From NCBI GenBank assembly GCA_946406115.1, contig OX291560.1, forward strand, positions 8,681,158 through 8,745,157: a DNA stretch of 64,000 nt, read 5' to 3'. Under the pieces are notes generated by a model that worked only from the letters and a program-made list of their open reading frames with translations, was not told where the DNA came from and searched no databases. Every line of letters begins with the position of its first letter. Position 1 is the first letter of the stretch. Below are positions 1 to 10,641 of the stretch, one piece after another. Source of the DNA: Apoda limacodes. Taxonomy: Eukaryota > Arthropoda > Insecta > Lepidoptera > Limacodidae. The position numbers and the translations under genes were made by a program.

Positions 1-128
1 TAATAAAGCCGGGGTCATATTGGACATGCTCTTTGCGATGTCCTAGTAGACAAGTGTAATAGACACTGCACTTCTAGTTATCTTTACTGATGGGTATTAA
101 GAGGCTATACTACCTCTCTTTTATTTTA

Positions 129-362
129 AGTGAAAACTTCTTTAGCGGCGTTGTGCACTTTTTTGGTATGGGTAAAAAATGATAAACTCGAGACTGATCG
201 AAAATTCGTAAGACGGAAACCATAATGCCACGCGATAAAAATTCGCAAGGCGGAAACCATAATGCCACGCCAAAATAGAATGATTGGCAAAATAAAAAGA
301 TTGATTTTGAAGTGAAAACTACTTTAGCGGCGTTGTGCACTTTTTTTGTGATGGGTAAGAAA
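129..362. repeat. direct repeat pair around nested short repeat
   Basis: A block with the core 'ttagcggcgttgtgcac' begins at 129 and again at 311, a spacing of 182 bp, each time followed by a T-run and 'atgggtaa'. Between them a ~35-bp block containing 'cggaaaccataatgccacgc' occurs twice, at about 201-235 and 238-270. No coding capacity is evident and the family is not one I can name. Confidence 0.7.
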
Positions 363-527
363 TGCTTAACTCTATAGGACGGATAAAAAGTAAGGGGAAA
401 TTGGGTTGATGAAAAGATGATAGTGCGGATAACACATGGTAAAATGTTATATCCAGGTTGTATGTTTTCACTTCTGCCGGCACTCTCGAAGTGCAACACG
501 TTTTTTTTAAAATTGGTTAAGTAGTTG

Positions 528-859
528 CAGAGATTACACCCTACATACAAACAATTTTTACCTTTTTATTATATTAATAGAATATTTAGTCTCTAGCCAG
601 GTTTACAGTAGCCACAAGATTATACCTATGTCAAACTTAATAAAGTTCTGTGCCTTAAAATTTTAAAATGAACCGTCTATTAGAATATTTAAATTTAATT
701 TAGTAGTTTCAGAGATAACATCAAACATACAAACTTACCGCTTTGTAATATTAGTAGAAGATATAGTCTCTGGCCAGAGAGATTACATCCAACATACAAA
801 CTTACCGCTTTGTAATATTAGTAGAAGATAAAATCTCTGGCCAGGTTTATAGTGGCCAC
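528..859. repeat. three copies of a 70-90 bp dispersed repeat
   Basis: Three related blocks occur at about 528-617, 708-776 and 777-859. Each has 'agagatta/taaca' followed by 'acatacaaac', then 'taatattagtagaa' and 'tctctggccag'. The last two are nearly identical and abut. The 'aatattagtaga' core resembles the 3' tail shared by many lepidopteran SINE and RTE-derived repeats, so these are probably tandem 3' tails. Confidence 0.65.
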
Positions 860-1856
860 AAGTTGCACATACTTAACCCAAACTTCACAGAGTGCCACAC
901 AGACCCCCTATATGATAGCTTTGAAGTTCGTCTGTAAGACCCTTTAAGTAGATATATTAAGTTAAAATTATAACCAAGTCCTACATGGTCCTGTATAGAG
1001 CAAGATGGACTCTTTATGATGATCACTTCATCAGAAATAGATCTTGTTGAGCCGACAGTTTGACCAAAAACGAGATTGACTTTATCCTGACTTCTGAAAA
1101 TAATAATTAAATTCTTTATTGCACTAGATTTGTAGATCTTAATGCCTATAGGCACTTTCTACCAGTTAATCTTTGGTAATCTAGACATAAATAAGTAGTT
1201 GTGCAGTGTTTGGTGTAATAGATAGTAGTAGCTTAAATAAAGATAATAGATTAAGTGATTAAAGATGGTACTTAAAAATAATATCATAAAGTATAATTTG
1301 TAAATAAATAAATAATATAGTATAATTTTATACATAAACATACATATATATTTAGGCATAAGTCACTAGAAAGTACCAATACCTGACCTGATATTTTGGA
1401 TGTCAATATACTACTGATGCATTAAAAGCTTTAAAACTCTATAGTGACTTTACATTACAAATATTTACGGGTAAATTATTCTACAAACGAACTGGTGTGA
1501 CAGTAAACCAATCCGAAAAAAAATACGTATTGTGCGCAGGGGTGCAGAAGAGATTAGAACGGCAAATCTTTGTATTATATAAGGAGGGGGATAAAAGACT
1601 ACTAAGAAATCCATAAATACATGCCAGAAGATGTGTATTACGGCGAAAATGGATATTGAGGCAATTTGACTGTGTACGATATTTGGAGACATGGTCATAC
1701 TTACATACAATTATACATTCCATTTATGCCCACACAAAAAACTGACCCTTCGGTGTTCTAGATTCGGTTACCTAGGAAATATTAAGTGAAAGTGAAACTG
1801 ATGCCAGGAATTTACTTAAAACTGTAAAAAGAGGCCTTCCATAATTTGGTGATCAA
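860..1856. other. AT-rich stretch with no recognised feature
   Basis: This ~1-kb stretch has several open frames of 60-100 codons on the minus strand (for example 847-1155), but none shows a domain, splice context or composition that I recognise. The part at 1200-1360 is very AT-rich. I cannot assign any function here. Confidence 0.5.
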
Positions 1857-3233
1857 ATCAAAACATCTAGTTAGTTAGTTGGACTTATGTTTTACACACT
1901 TAGCCTAATGATGATTGTACGTAGGTAACCAATACCTGTCATTGGTTGGTTACTCATACCATCCCAGCTCCATCCAGAAGTTCAGGAGGCACCTGATGTT
2001 ATTCAGCGCTTTTCTCATGGTTTGTGGATTCTTAAGGAGCTTTGTCCGTTGGTCGCTCACGCTTTTGCAATGAAGATCCACTTGAGACGTTATCTCCTCC
2101 GCTTACATACAACCTCTGCATAGAGGACTGTCAGTAACGCCGATATTGAAAAAGTGACCTGTTATTATGCCAACTATGTAGCGTAGGATTTTCCTACGAA
2201 GTTTTAACAGTTTGTGTGACAGATTTGCGTCCAACGATGTAAGAACATTCTTGGTTTGTTTGCAGTCCGTTTGTTCTGCCCACTGTTTGTTGTGTTGTTG
2301 TAAGGTTCTGTCACGTAACCATGTTTTGAGTTGGATGAATGGTATCGGTACAATTGGTTCAGGTCCCATTATTTTAGTGCCCGATCCTCTTTGCCAACTC
2401 ATCTGCCGCATCATTGCCTAGAGACCCACTATGACCACGTATCCATTGAAGAGTAACCCGGTTCTTCAATGCAATTTTTTGCAGTTTACAGTGACACTCC
2501 AGGATTAGTCCACTGTTGATGCGGTTGTTGTTGAGAGCACAGCGGCACTGTCGGAGATGATGCGTATCGATGCATCGCTTATGCCTCTAGACAGGACAGC
2601 TGTTGCAGCTGTTGGTCGGTATCCTAACACATTCTGCTTGGAAGATGGTGTTGAGTACACCCAAGCTCGGTGATATGTTGATGTTCTGTTCATGGGAGAA
2701 TTCCCCTGCGCCCATCCCTGGTTGGTTGTATAACAAAATGAAGGGGTCTGAGGTTGAAAATGACCTCTAGTGCTGTCGTGGGAGTCGTTTTAATACTGCC
2801 TGTGGTTGCCAAGCAGGCAATGTTGATGCGGTTGTTGTTGAGAGCACAGCGGCACTGTCGGAGATGATGCGTATCGATGCATCGCTTATGCCTCTAGACA
2901 GGACAGCTGTTGCAGCTGTTGGTCGGTATCCTAACACATTCTGCTTGGAAGATGGTGTTGAGTACACCCAAGCTCGGTGATATGTTGATGTTCTGTTCAT
3001 GGGAGAATTCCCCTGCGCCCATCCCTGGTTGGTTGTATAACAAAATGAAGGGGTCTGAGGTTGAAAATGACCTCTAGTGCTGTCGTGGGAGTCGTTTTAA
3101 TACTGCCTGTGGTTGCCAAGCAGGCAAGGCGCTGCAGGCTTTGTAGTTTATTTTTTACTGTGCTTAACTGAGTTCGGGGCCACCAAACTACTGCACCATA
3201 TGTTAACATGGGTTGTATCATCAAAACATCTAG
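1857..3233 (-). mobile_element. 5'-truncated RNase-H-bearing LINE (I/LOA-like) with target duplication
   Basis: The minus strand reads, in order, the thumb of a non-LTR reverse transcriptase (from about 3219, motif LTYGAVVWWP then RLACLATTGSIKTTPT), an RNase H domain (about 3000-2420, broken by frameshifts) and the usual post-RNase-H tail (2414-2103, motif LRRKILRYIVGIITGHF). The first part of the polymerase is absent, so the copy is 5'-truncated. The 14-bp sequence 'atcaaaacatctag' flanks it at 1857-1870 and 3220-3233 and is the likely target-site duplication. Next to the left duplication is 'ttagttagttgg', a short simple repeat that would be the 3' end, as in LINEs that end in simple repeats rather than poly(A). 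The order of domains places it among RNase-H-carrying LINEs; the exact clade is an inference. It contains an exact 307-bp tandem duplication. Confidence 0.82.
2514..3127. repeat. exact 307-bp tandem duplication
   Basis: Positions 2514-2820 and 2821-3127 read identically as far as I can check, base for base. The unit lies within the RNase H part of the LINE remnant, so the same broken 60-residue frame appears twice at a 307-bp offset. As 307 is not a multiple of three, the duplication shifts frame. Confidence 0.92.
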
Positions 3234-4548
3234 GTAAGCTTACTTAGCAAAGTAGTTGCACAGTAAATCTGCTTGTCCATTACTATGTCAGTTTGCTGCC
3301 AAGACATACACACACACAACTCAAGACACGAGACATAGAATTATGTTTTATTTTGGACATAACATCATCCTAATTTTAATATTCCGTATCTTGCCATCCA
3401 TTTAATATGTAAAAATATAATAAAATTGTAAAAAAAGGTCAGAGACAAGTGTCCAATATTGATTGAATACCACTGATATGGTATTTACTTATAAGAACCA
3501 ATAGATTACACAAAAGAATTAGGAAATTTATACTTCGGTCAAATAAGATGTCAAGCAAAAGGAAATAGATGGAAGAGTGATTATTTCATGGAAAGGTTTG
3601 TGAAAAGTGATAAAGAAATAAAGACTTTACTACAGACTATCCAGCAGTTATTAATATTTTGCCAAATCCAACATATGGCTGCCTAACTTGGAAACTCACA
3701 GAAAAAATGAATATTAACTAATAGTATGCCAAAATTCAATGGAAAAATGTTTTACTGGAATTAAATTAACACATAAGGTAAAGTCACACCCTATAAATAG
3801 GAGGAATTTACTAAAACTGTGAAAATTATGAGAATTATGAATTAGAGATAGACAGGCCACATTATGAAAAGAGAACACATAAATAAATTTAGGAGAAATA
3901 GGACTTTTACTGTAGCAAGTCACAAGATAGAATGATGATATAAAAAGAACCGCAGGAGTATTGCGGTCACATGTAACAGGATAGAATGCAAAGCCTTGAA
4001 GGAGGCCTTTGTCACAAGGCAAACTGTTGACTAGCAAAGGCTATTGCAAGAAAGTAATAAAACAAAAGATACTACATAAAGTTGTAATTTATTATGTTTG
4101 ATTCATGTGAAGGTTATCAGTAATAGAGGCTTACTTATCATTATTACTATTACATTATTTAAAAAAATGATTTTATACAATACCATTAAAATTCTTTTGC
4201 TTTTCTGACTACTATCACAATGCCAACCAGAAATGAAATAATTAAAGTTAAGTTAGGTTTAGTTATGTTTTATTCAGTAAGCTGAGCGCAAGGGCAGCCC
4301 ACAGAGGGGTGTGTTTAATACACACAGAGCAAAATTTTACAAGAAATCCATACAATTTTTTTTTGTAAAAAATCCATAAAAAAAAAGATTTGCCCATCGA
4401 TTTTTGCATTCCATTTGTTTTCAAACAAGTGTTAGAAAATTAATTTTTACACTGACAAGAGCATTAAAGCCAAGTCTAAGTCAATTTTTTTTTCAAATTA
4501 TTCTACAAACACTTTTGAATTGTCAAAGTTATGAAATACTATTTTTTT
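3234..4548. other. AT-rich intergenic stretch, no gene seen
   Basis: About 1.3 kb of AT-rich sequence with a short CA microsatellite near 3306-3320. Minus-strand frames such as 3714-4037 have low-complexity translations without recognisable motifs. I see no gene or named repeat. Confidence 0.5.
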
Positions 4549-5830
4549 TCTTATTTTCTTGATCGCATACACAGCAGAGCTAGGTTATGGCAAGGTATGT
4601 ATATGGGAACCCCATTGAAGTTTGGAGTCCAGCATTAATTATGCCAAGAAAGACTGTTGAATTAACAAGTTCTAATTGCTCATCATTAATATTAATACAT
4701 GTCTGGATCTGCCTAACATTTGGTAATGTTAATTTAACACATTTGGTTGTTTTCTCATTCAATAACAAATTATTAGCGTTTAACCAACTTACTATTTTAG
4801 AAATGGCATTATTAGTTCATCATTACATGTCTGTCATCTCTTAACTTTAAAAATTAAAGAGGTGTCATCAGCAAATAAGACAAAGTCATGGTTTTTTTTA
4901 CATGATATGGGAGATCATAAAGGACCTAAAATTGAGCCCTGAGGGACTCCCATAGTGACTACTGATCCCGGAGATCTTTCACCGTTTACATCTATTGTCT
5001 GCACTAGTTGGAGGTCAAAAGGTCAAGAGCTTTGCATCTAATACCATAGTGATGTAGCTTCCTGATGAAATTTTCATGTTGGTCACAGTCAAATGCCTTA
5101 GATAAATCACAAAACACTCCAAGAGCATTATGCGAATTCTCCCAGGCATTAAATACATTTTTTAAACTACTAAGTAGATCATTAATACAGAAATGGCTTG
5201 ACATTTGACATAGTATGATTTATTTAAAACTTTACTGAGTACAGGTAGTATTGAAATAGGCCACAAATTATTAGGTGAGGTATAACTTTGCTAAGTTTCA
5301 TCTCATCAGGAAACGCACCACTATTAACATAACTATTAAAAATTATGGCTAAGGGTTGTGCTATAACATAAATTATTGAGTTTAAAGTTTATACAGAAAG
5401 TCCCCAAAGGTCTGTGGTGGTTTTATTTCTAATGTATTTATAATATCCGTAGGACTAATGTTTTTAAATACAAAGGGAACTTTACATTCAGGAACATTAG
5501 TTTTTATTAATTTTTCTACAAACAAAAAATAACAAATTATTTAAATTAAAAGACCAAAATAAGGCAAGCAATCTAATACCTAATGAGCTATTTTCTAAAA
5601 TGTTTATATTGAAGTCGCCACAAACAATGAATTGCTTATTGGAGTTGCTGATTTGATTTAGCACTTCGTTCATGACTAATTCAAAAACTTTTACGAACTG
5701 AATATATGGCAGTGTAAGTAATTCAACTTGAAAATTTAATAATACCTTGAGCTGGTTGCAAAACACATTCTTAGTAACTAAATGACAATTTCTACGTATA
5801 CATTGAGGGTAAAGCAATAAACCTCAGATA
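4549..5830 (-). pseudogene. degenerate Jockey/CR1-like LINE, endonuclease to RT thumb
   Basis: Minus-strand fragments in proper order belong to one LINE ORF2. At 5817-5497 is a piece of apurinic endonuclease (motif FIVCGDFNINILE). At 5204-5004 is the RT palm with LGVFCDLSKAFDC. At about 4990-4850 comes a GVPQGSILGP-like stretch followed by FADDTS in another frame. At 4768-4549 is the thumb (KTTKCVKLTLPNVRQIQT). Stops and frameshifts separate them, so it is dead. Homology to the fragment at 46140-46765 begins at about 4549 ('cttgatcgcatacacagcag' in both), so this copy is cut off before its 3' end. The two fragments are the same family and between them cover most of ORF2. Confidence 0.8.
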
Positions 5831-6244
5831 AAGATGACGCATTCAATCAATAAATCAAGGTTATACCTAATAGAATACCAATACCTGTTTATTCCTAAGC
5901 GCAAATCACGTTCGTTGGTGAGTAAACGGTTATAACATTAAATAGAATACTGTATTCAGTCAAAAGAGTACACACTCGCAAAAGGAAACTAGTTGTAAAC
6001 TTTAAACCACTCACCGGTCAGCCAAACAGGTGTAAATTGCAAGTTTCAAAAAAGTTATAAATTTTCGCAAATATTGCACTGCAGTGATTTTTATAGTTTT
6101 TACCGCACTTAACACTAAAACTTATAATAATCCTAATTTGACTTTCTTGTAAGATTTGGTTTTAAACACATACGTTTTATAACAATAATAAAAATATATC
6201 GCAGTATTGAAATGCAACAATGCATCCACAGAGTATATAGGGAT
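5831..6244. other. no recognised feature
   Basis: About 400 bp of AT-rich sequence between the LINE remnant and the 914-bp element. No coding frame, terminal repeat or named repeat was recognised. Confidence 0.45.
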
Positions 6245-6249
6245 CCCAG

Positions 6250-7163
6250 GGGGCCGTTCAAAAACCGACTGAGTCGAGTAGAGTTATGACTCGAACCGTT
6301 CATAAACTAACTGAGTTCCAACCCTTATCCGTTCAAAAACGCGTAGAGTTGTTACCCTAGGGTTGGCTCAAGTGAACCGTACTCGACGCGGGTTCGTCGG
6401 AGTAGGCGGCCATATTTGATTAAAATGGTCAAAGCAATGTTTCCGTATTAAGAAAATTAGTAAATTAGTTTTTGTATTTAAGTATTTTTGTATGACTTTT
6501 GAATTTGGAGTTTTTTTAGTAATAAAAGATTTTAAAGTATTTCCACTCCACTACTAGGGTTCAGTTTTCTCTTAGAATCTTTAGTGAATAACTCTAAATG
6601 CCTTAAAATAGTTTTAAAATATTGATTTTAGCCGTAAATTTTAGCTGTTTAGAAATATTCCTATTTTCATTTTATTTTTTGTCAACATAAAATCTAACAA
6701 TAAAATAAACCGCGATTCAAGTGTTTAGAATGCAAACAAAACGTTACAACTACAAGAGATAAAAATTTTTAACATACTGATAAATAAATAGTATTATAAT
6801 ATACTTAATAATAATGGTAAGTTTTACTAAAATATATGTATAATCAAAACAAAAGAATTCACCAAGTTCCCATCTAGTTTATGAAAACTTAATTCAAAAA
6901 AGCAAGAAGGAAATTATTAGTTTGTTCTTACTCAAAGTCAAAAAAATAGCCTAAAATTTTATTTGAATGTTAGTGTTCCGTAGGCCTTACAAAAGTATTT
7001 CAAATAAAAAAAATGCCCCTACAAGGGCGAAATTCCTAAAAGTGGAAACATTGATTAAAACTTGACAGATGTAACTCGGTTAGCCGTTCAAAAACTATAG
7101 AGTAGAGTTAGGAACCCGATGACGTCATTTTTAACTAAAGTTACTCGTTTTTGAACGCAACCC
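6250..7163 (+). mobile_element. 914-bp inverted-terminal-repeat element, copy A
   Basis: One end reads 'ggggccgttcaaaaaccgac' and the other, as its complement, 'gggttgcgttcaaaaacgag', giving imperfect terminal inverted repeats around GTTCAAAAAC. The same element, reverse-complemented and very similar over its length, lies at 36051-36992, which fixes both ends. Both copies are flanked by 'cag' on the left and 'ag' on the right, suggesting a 2-bp target duplication, but this is weak. No transposase frame is present, so it is non-autonomous. Sub-terminal repeats of the motif 'gttcaaaaac' recur near both ends. The superfamily is unknown to me. Confidence 0.85.
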
Positions 7164-7825
7164 AGAGTGCATCTTCATCTGTTCATAAAAAACTAAATAT
7201 GTTGCCAGCTTCAAAATTAGTGCGAAGGCAGAGCTACAATTCAGGGTGCGTTCATTAACCTTACTGAGGTAGCACTGACAGCAGAGAGCAAATTCATTTT
7301 TACAGTACACAAAAGACAGCACGCAACTCTACCTCGGAAGAGTGAATTTTTGTGTGTGGAAGCTTCTGTCGTAATTTGAATTATATTCTCTTTGTACATA
7401 CCTATAACTAACTCCAGTAGGTGAACAGAACATCTTTCTTTCTATGTAAAATGCTGAGTTGTGTGTTTGGAAAGTTAAAAAAGTATGGTTTTGATAAGTG
7501 TAGTAGTGTAATAAGTGCAGGCACTGCAGTACAACAATGACAGATATTATAGCGTGATGCGTGATTAAAAAATAAACTATTTGTTCCGTCCTAATGTACG
7601 ATCCTTCTTTCCGCTACTACCATTAACACCATGCCATTTGAAAACTAACTCCTATGTGTTGTCAGCACTAAATGTTAACTTACGTTTAAAATGTAACGAG
7701 CGTATAAAAAAATCTACGATCGGGGATTGGACTTGCCAAATGCCAAATGCCAAATAATATCTACAGATCAAAATTTTTTAAAAGCGAAAAACTCCGTAGA
7801 TTTCAAGTTTCGTAATCTTAGGTTA
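7164..7825. other. no gene recognised; possible MITE remnant at 7240-7345
   Basis: The segment has no convincing coding frame. 'cagggtgcgttcattaac' near 7243 and 'gcacgcaactctacctcgg' near 7320 vaguely resemble inverted ends of another short element, but I could not define boundaries. Confidence 0.35.
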
Positions 7826-8030
7826 TGTTCGAAAACCCGCCGAGTATTATCGCCCGGTAAAGTTGAAAAATCAACGTTCAACGTTAATTTTTACACTGAC
7901 AGGAGTAAATTTCAACTTTTTTCTATAGCAGTGTAAAGAATTCCACTTGACAGTTGGAAAATTACTTTACCCCGGGCGTCCCAAAATCACTTTTTTAACT
8001 TTCTCGTTGCGATTTGGACAGCACCCTTTT
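7826..8030 (+). mobile_element. MITE related to the TA-flanked cluster at 47150-47700
   Basis: Shares, in the same order, 'cgccgagtattatcgcccgg', 'gcagtgtaaagaattc', 'cttgacagttggaaaattac' and 'gcgatttgga' with the elements at 47233-47455 and 47458-47699. Ends read 'ggttatgttc' and 'cagcaccct', which match the inverted ends better defined in the other copies. No coding capacity. Confidence 0.75.
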
Positions 8031-8189
8031 TTAAATCCGTCCTATTCATTGTGCCAAAAAGCTTTTGTATTGATATCAATAATTATAAGCTTCTTGGACT
8101 GTGCAATAGCTTCATAAAATTGACTATATTATCGAGTTCTGTAATTTTAATCTGTCCTTTCATTCCGTGTTCCGTGTCCGGTTTTTTTT

Positions 8190-8221
8190 TTAATACCACT
8201 AAGTTGGCAAACAAGCACACT
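8190..8221. repeat. LINE/SINE 3'-tail repeat ('taccactaag..ggcaaacaag')
   Basis: T-run followed by 'taccactaagttggcaaaca'. The same tail occurs at 19920-19945 and 35968-35998, and a diverged one near 40170. It is a common dispersed tail in moth genomes; here it abuts the truncated 3' side of the minus-strand LINE that follows. Confidence 0.6.
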
Positions 8222-9600
8222 TCACTTCATATGGGGCCGAACTTGCTACTTGTAAAGTAACAACCTTTGCCCGGACGTGAAGTACTGCTTCGCTCTGTTG
8301 AGTACACCAAGTTTTTTGGACGCCAGCTTCACCTTATCTTGTAAATGATCTCGGAACTGAACATCGCTGGAGATGTCGACACCAAGGATCCCAATGCTCT
8401 TGGAGATGGAGAGGGGAGGTTCTGGAATTGTGGGACTACAGTGAATGGAGTTTTCTTAGCGGTGAACGCGCAGACTTGTGCCTTTGTAGGGTTGAATCGA
8501 ACCAAGTTTACCCGTCCCCAGTCAGAGACCTTGGACAGTGTGGTCTCGATTTGAGACACAAGTTCTCCGCGGTTTTCCTACACAACGGAACGAGGGATGT
8601 TTGTACGACTCGTGTAATAAGCGTCTCCAGTACTGTCATCTGCAATGCAATGCATGTTGTTGATGTCCAACATGTCATTGATATGCAGTAGAAACAGCGT
8701 AGGAGACAGCACAGAGCCTTGCGGGACACCAGCATTAATTTCCATGCTATCAGAGCAACTACCGTCAACTACGGTTCGTTTGCGTCTGCCGGACAAAAAG
8801 ATAGCTACCCATTTGCGCAAACCCTCGGGCACTTCGTAAGATGGCAACTTCGAAAGAAGACCCCGGTGCCAGACCCAATCGAACGCCTCTGCTATGTCCA
8901 TCTGCCAATGCCTCCCCCTGACCCTCAATGGCTAATGCCCATCGGTGTGTTAGATACACTAGAAGGTCATCAGTCGAGCGATCGTGGCGAAAGCCATATT
9001 GACGGTCACTGACCAGGTCGTGTTCTTCTAGGTAGCTTAGAAGCTGTGTGTTGATCACACGTTCCATCCTTTTGGAGAGGAGAGAGGTAAAAGCGATAGG
9101 CCTGAAACTCGATGGAACTGATCTATCGCCCTTTTTGGGCACCGGGTGCACATTCGCAGTCTTCCATGAAGACAGAAATTGCCTAGTGCGGTAGGAAAGC
9201 GCGAAGTGGCGAGTGAGCACAGGACATAACTCAAGAGCACACTGCTTAAGCACCACTGCTGGTATACCGTCTGGCCCACTGGAATTATGAACGTCTAGAG
9301 AAAGCAACGCCCGCCGTATCTCCCGCTGTGTTATTGAGATTTCCGGCATGGTCTTACCGCACCACGGTATAGTAGGTGGTACAGCGCCTTCATCGTTTAT
9401 ATTCGAGTTTGAGACACAGAGACTGCCCAGTAGATCGGCTTTCTCTTTAGCACTATGGGCCAAGTCACCATCAGTCTTTTGCAGTGTTGGTAACGACGAC
9501 TGGCAAAAGTTCCTTTCGGCAGCTTTGGCAAGCGACTAGAAGGATAGCTCGCAAGTCGCCCACCTATTTTGCCGATGAATTGGATAACATAGATTTATGC
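8222..9600 (-). pseudogene. degenerate Jockey/CR1-like LINE reverse transcriptase
   Basis: Minus-strand reading frames in register cover an RT domain. 9463-8930 has SGPDGIPAVVLKQC, PVPKKGDRSVPSSFRPIAF and DRQYGFRHDRSTDDLLVYL. 8928-8578 has MDIAEAFDWVWHRGLLSKL and AGVPQGSVLSPTLFLLHIND, with CIADDSTG in place of the FADD-type catalytic box. 8559-8222 has SDWGRVNLVRFNPTKAQVCA and then the thumb (KVKLASKKLGVLNRAKQYF). At least two frameshifts and a stop near 8235 interrupt it. No endonuclease is seen upstream of 9600, and the 3' side ends at the tail repeat near 8220. A second, plus-strand copy of the same family is at 20570-21030. Confidence 0.85.
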
Positions 9601-9779
9601 ATACTAGTCCATACTAATATTATAATTGCGAAAGTAAGTCTGTCTGTCTGTTTGTTACCTCTTTACGCTTAAACCATTAAACGAATTAAGATGAAATTTT
9701 GTATGGAGATAGTCTGAGTACCGGGAAAGGACGTAGGCTATTAGACGTCAAGTGTGAGTCGGTTTGGATTTCTACATAT
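9601..9779. repeat. lepidopteran dispersed repeat ('catactaatattata' type)
   Basis: Begins 'catactaatattataattgc' and runs through a (TCTG)n stretch, 'ttacctctttacgcttaaac', 'gatgaaattttgtatggaga' and 'tagtctgagtaccggg'. Related copies lie at 10378-10510, 23257-23610 and 38440-38755. This dispersed repeat is common in Lepidoptera; whether it is SINE- or Helitron-derived I cannot tell. Confidence 0.7.
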
Positions 9780-10375
9780 AATTCTTCTGTACGTGTGTTT
9801 GTCACCTAACTCCTCTTAAACGGCTGGAACGATTTAGCTGAAATTTTGTGTGAATATTTCAATGGTTTCCTGGATGTTTTGAAAACACAATTGTACCCGG
9901 TAGGTGGCGCAGCAGTTGGTGTGTCACTGATCTTCTCCTAAACAGCAGGGAGGATTTTAATGATATTTTTGTGTACATGCGAGGGCTCCCTGCAAGGTTT
10001 GAATTTACAAATAGACCCGGTAGGTAGCACTGCAGTGGGTGTGTCCCTGATCTTCTCCTAAACAGAAGGGATAATTTTAATGATGTTATTGCGTACGTGT
10101 CAGTGGGTTCCTGCAAGGTTCGAATTTCTAAATGGACCCGGTAGGTGGCGCTGCAGTCAGTGTCTTCACTGAACTTCTCCTAAGCGGCAGGGATGAATTT
10201 AATTATATTTTTGTGTACGTTCGAGTGTGTCCCTGCTAGGTTTGAAAACATAACCGGACTCGGTAGATAGCGCTGCAGTTGGTGTGTCCTTGGTCTGCTT
10301 CTAAACGGCAGGGAAGATTTTAATATTTTTTGTTTACATGCGAGGGGTTCCTGCAAGGTTTATATTTACAAATGG
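9780..10375 (+). repeat. ~120-bp tandem array, about five units
   Basis: The phrase 'acccggtaggtggcgc' or a close variant starts at 9895, 10015, 10136 and 10258, giving periods of 120, 121 and 122 bp. Each unit also has 'cttctcctaaacagcaggg', 'tttttgtgtac' and 'cctgcaaggttt'. A more diverged unit precedes the first (9780-9894). The array is bracketed on both sides by the 'catactaatattata' repeat, and the last unit runs directly into it. A reverse-complement copy of about 1.7 units is at 28440-28640. Confidence 0.88.
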
Positions 10376-10641
10376 GACCCATACTAATATTATAAATGCG
10401 AAAGTCACTCTGTCTGTCTGTCTGTCTGTTACCTCTTCACGCTTAAACCGATGTACCTATTAGGATGAAATTTGCCACGGAGATAGCTTGGGACTCAAGC
10501 ATAATAGGTCAAGGCCATATCCTTGTTTTCCTTTATATAAATAGGTTTTGTTTTGTTATCTCAGGTAGTTTACAGTTTAGTCTACTTTCCTTTTTTTCCT
10601 TTTTTTTATCAAAAGAAGTTTCTAAAAACTTGGGACTATAA
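10376..10641. repeat. second copy of the dispersed 'catactaatattata' repeat plus spacer
   Basis: 'catactaatattataaatgc' at 10379, then a (TCTG)n run and 'cacgcttaaaccgatg', matching 9601-9779. The remainder to 10638 is T-rich with no feature recognised. The last three bases, TAA at 10639-10641, form the left target duplication of the next element. Confidence 0.65.

Noticed and set aside
110..550. 146-codon minus-strand open frame
   Set aside because: It runs over two non-coding direct repeats, which explains its repeated peptide segments; no motif.
847..1155. 102-codon minus-strand open frame
   Set aside because: Passable composition but no motif, splice context or homology that I recognise; not supported as a gene.
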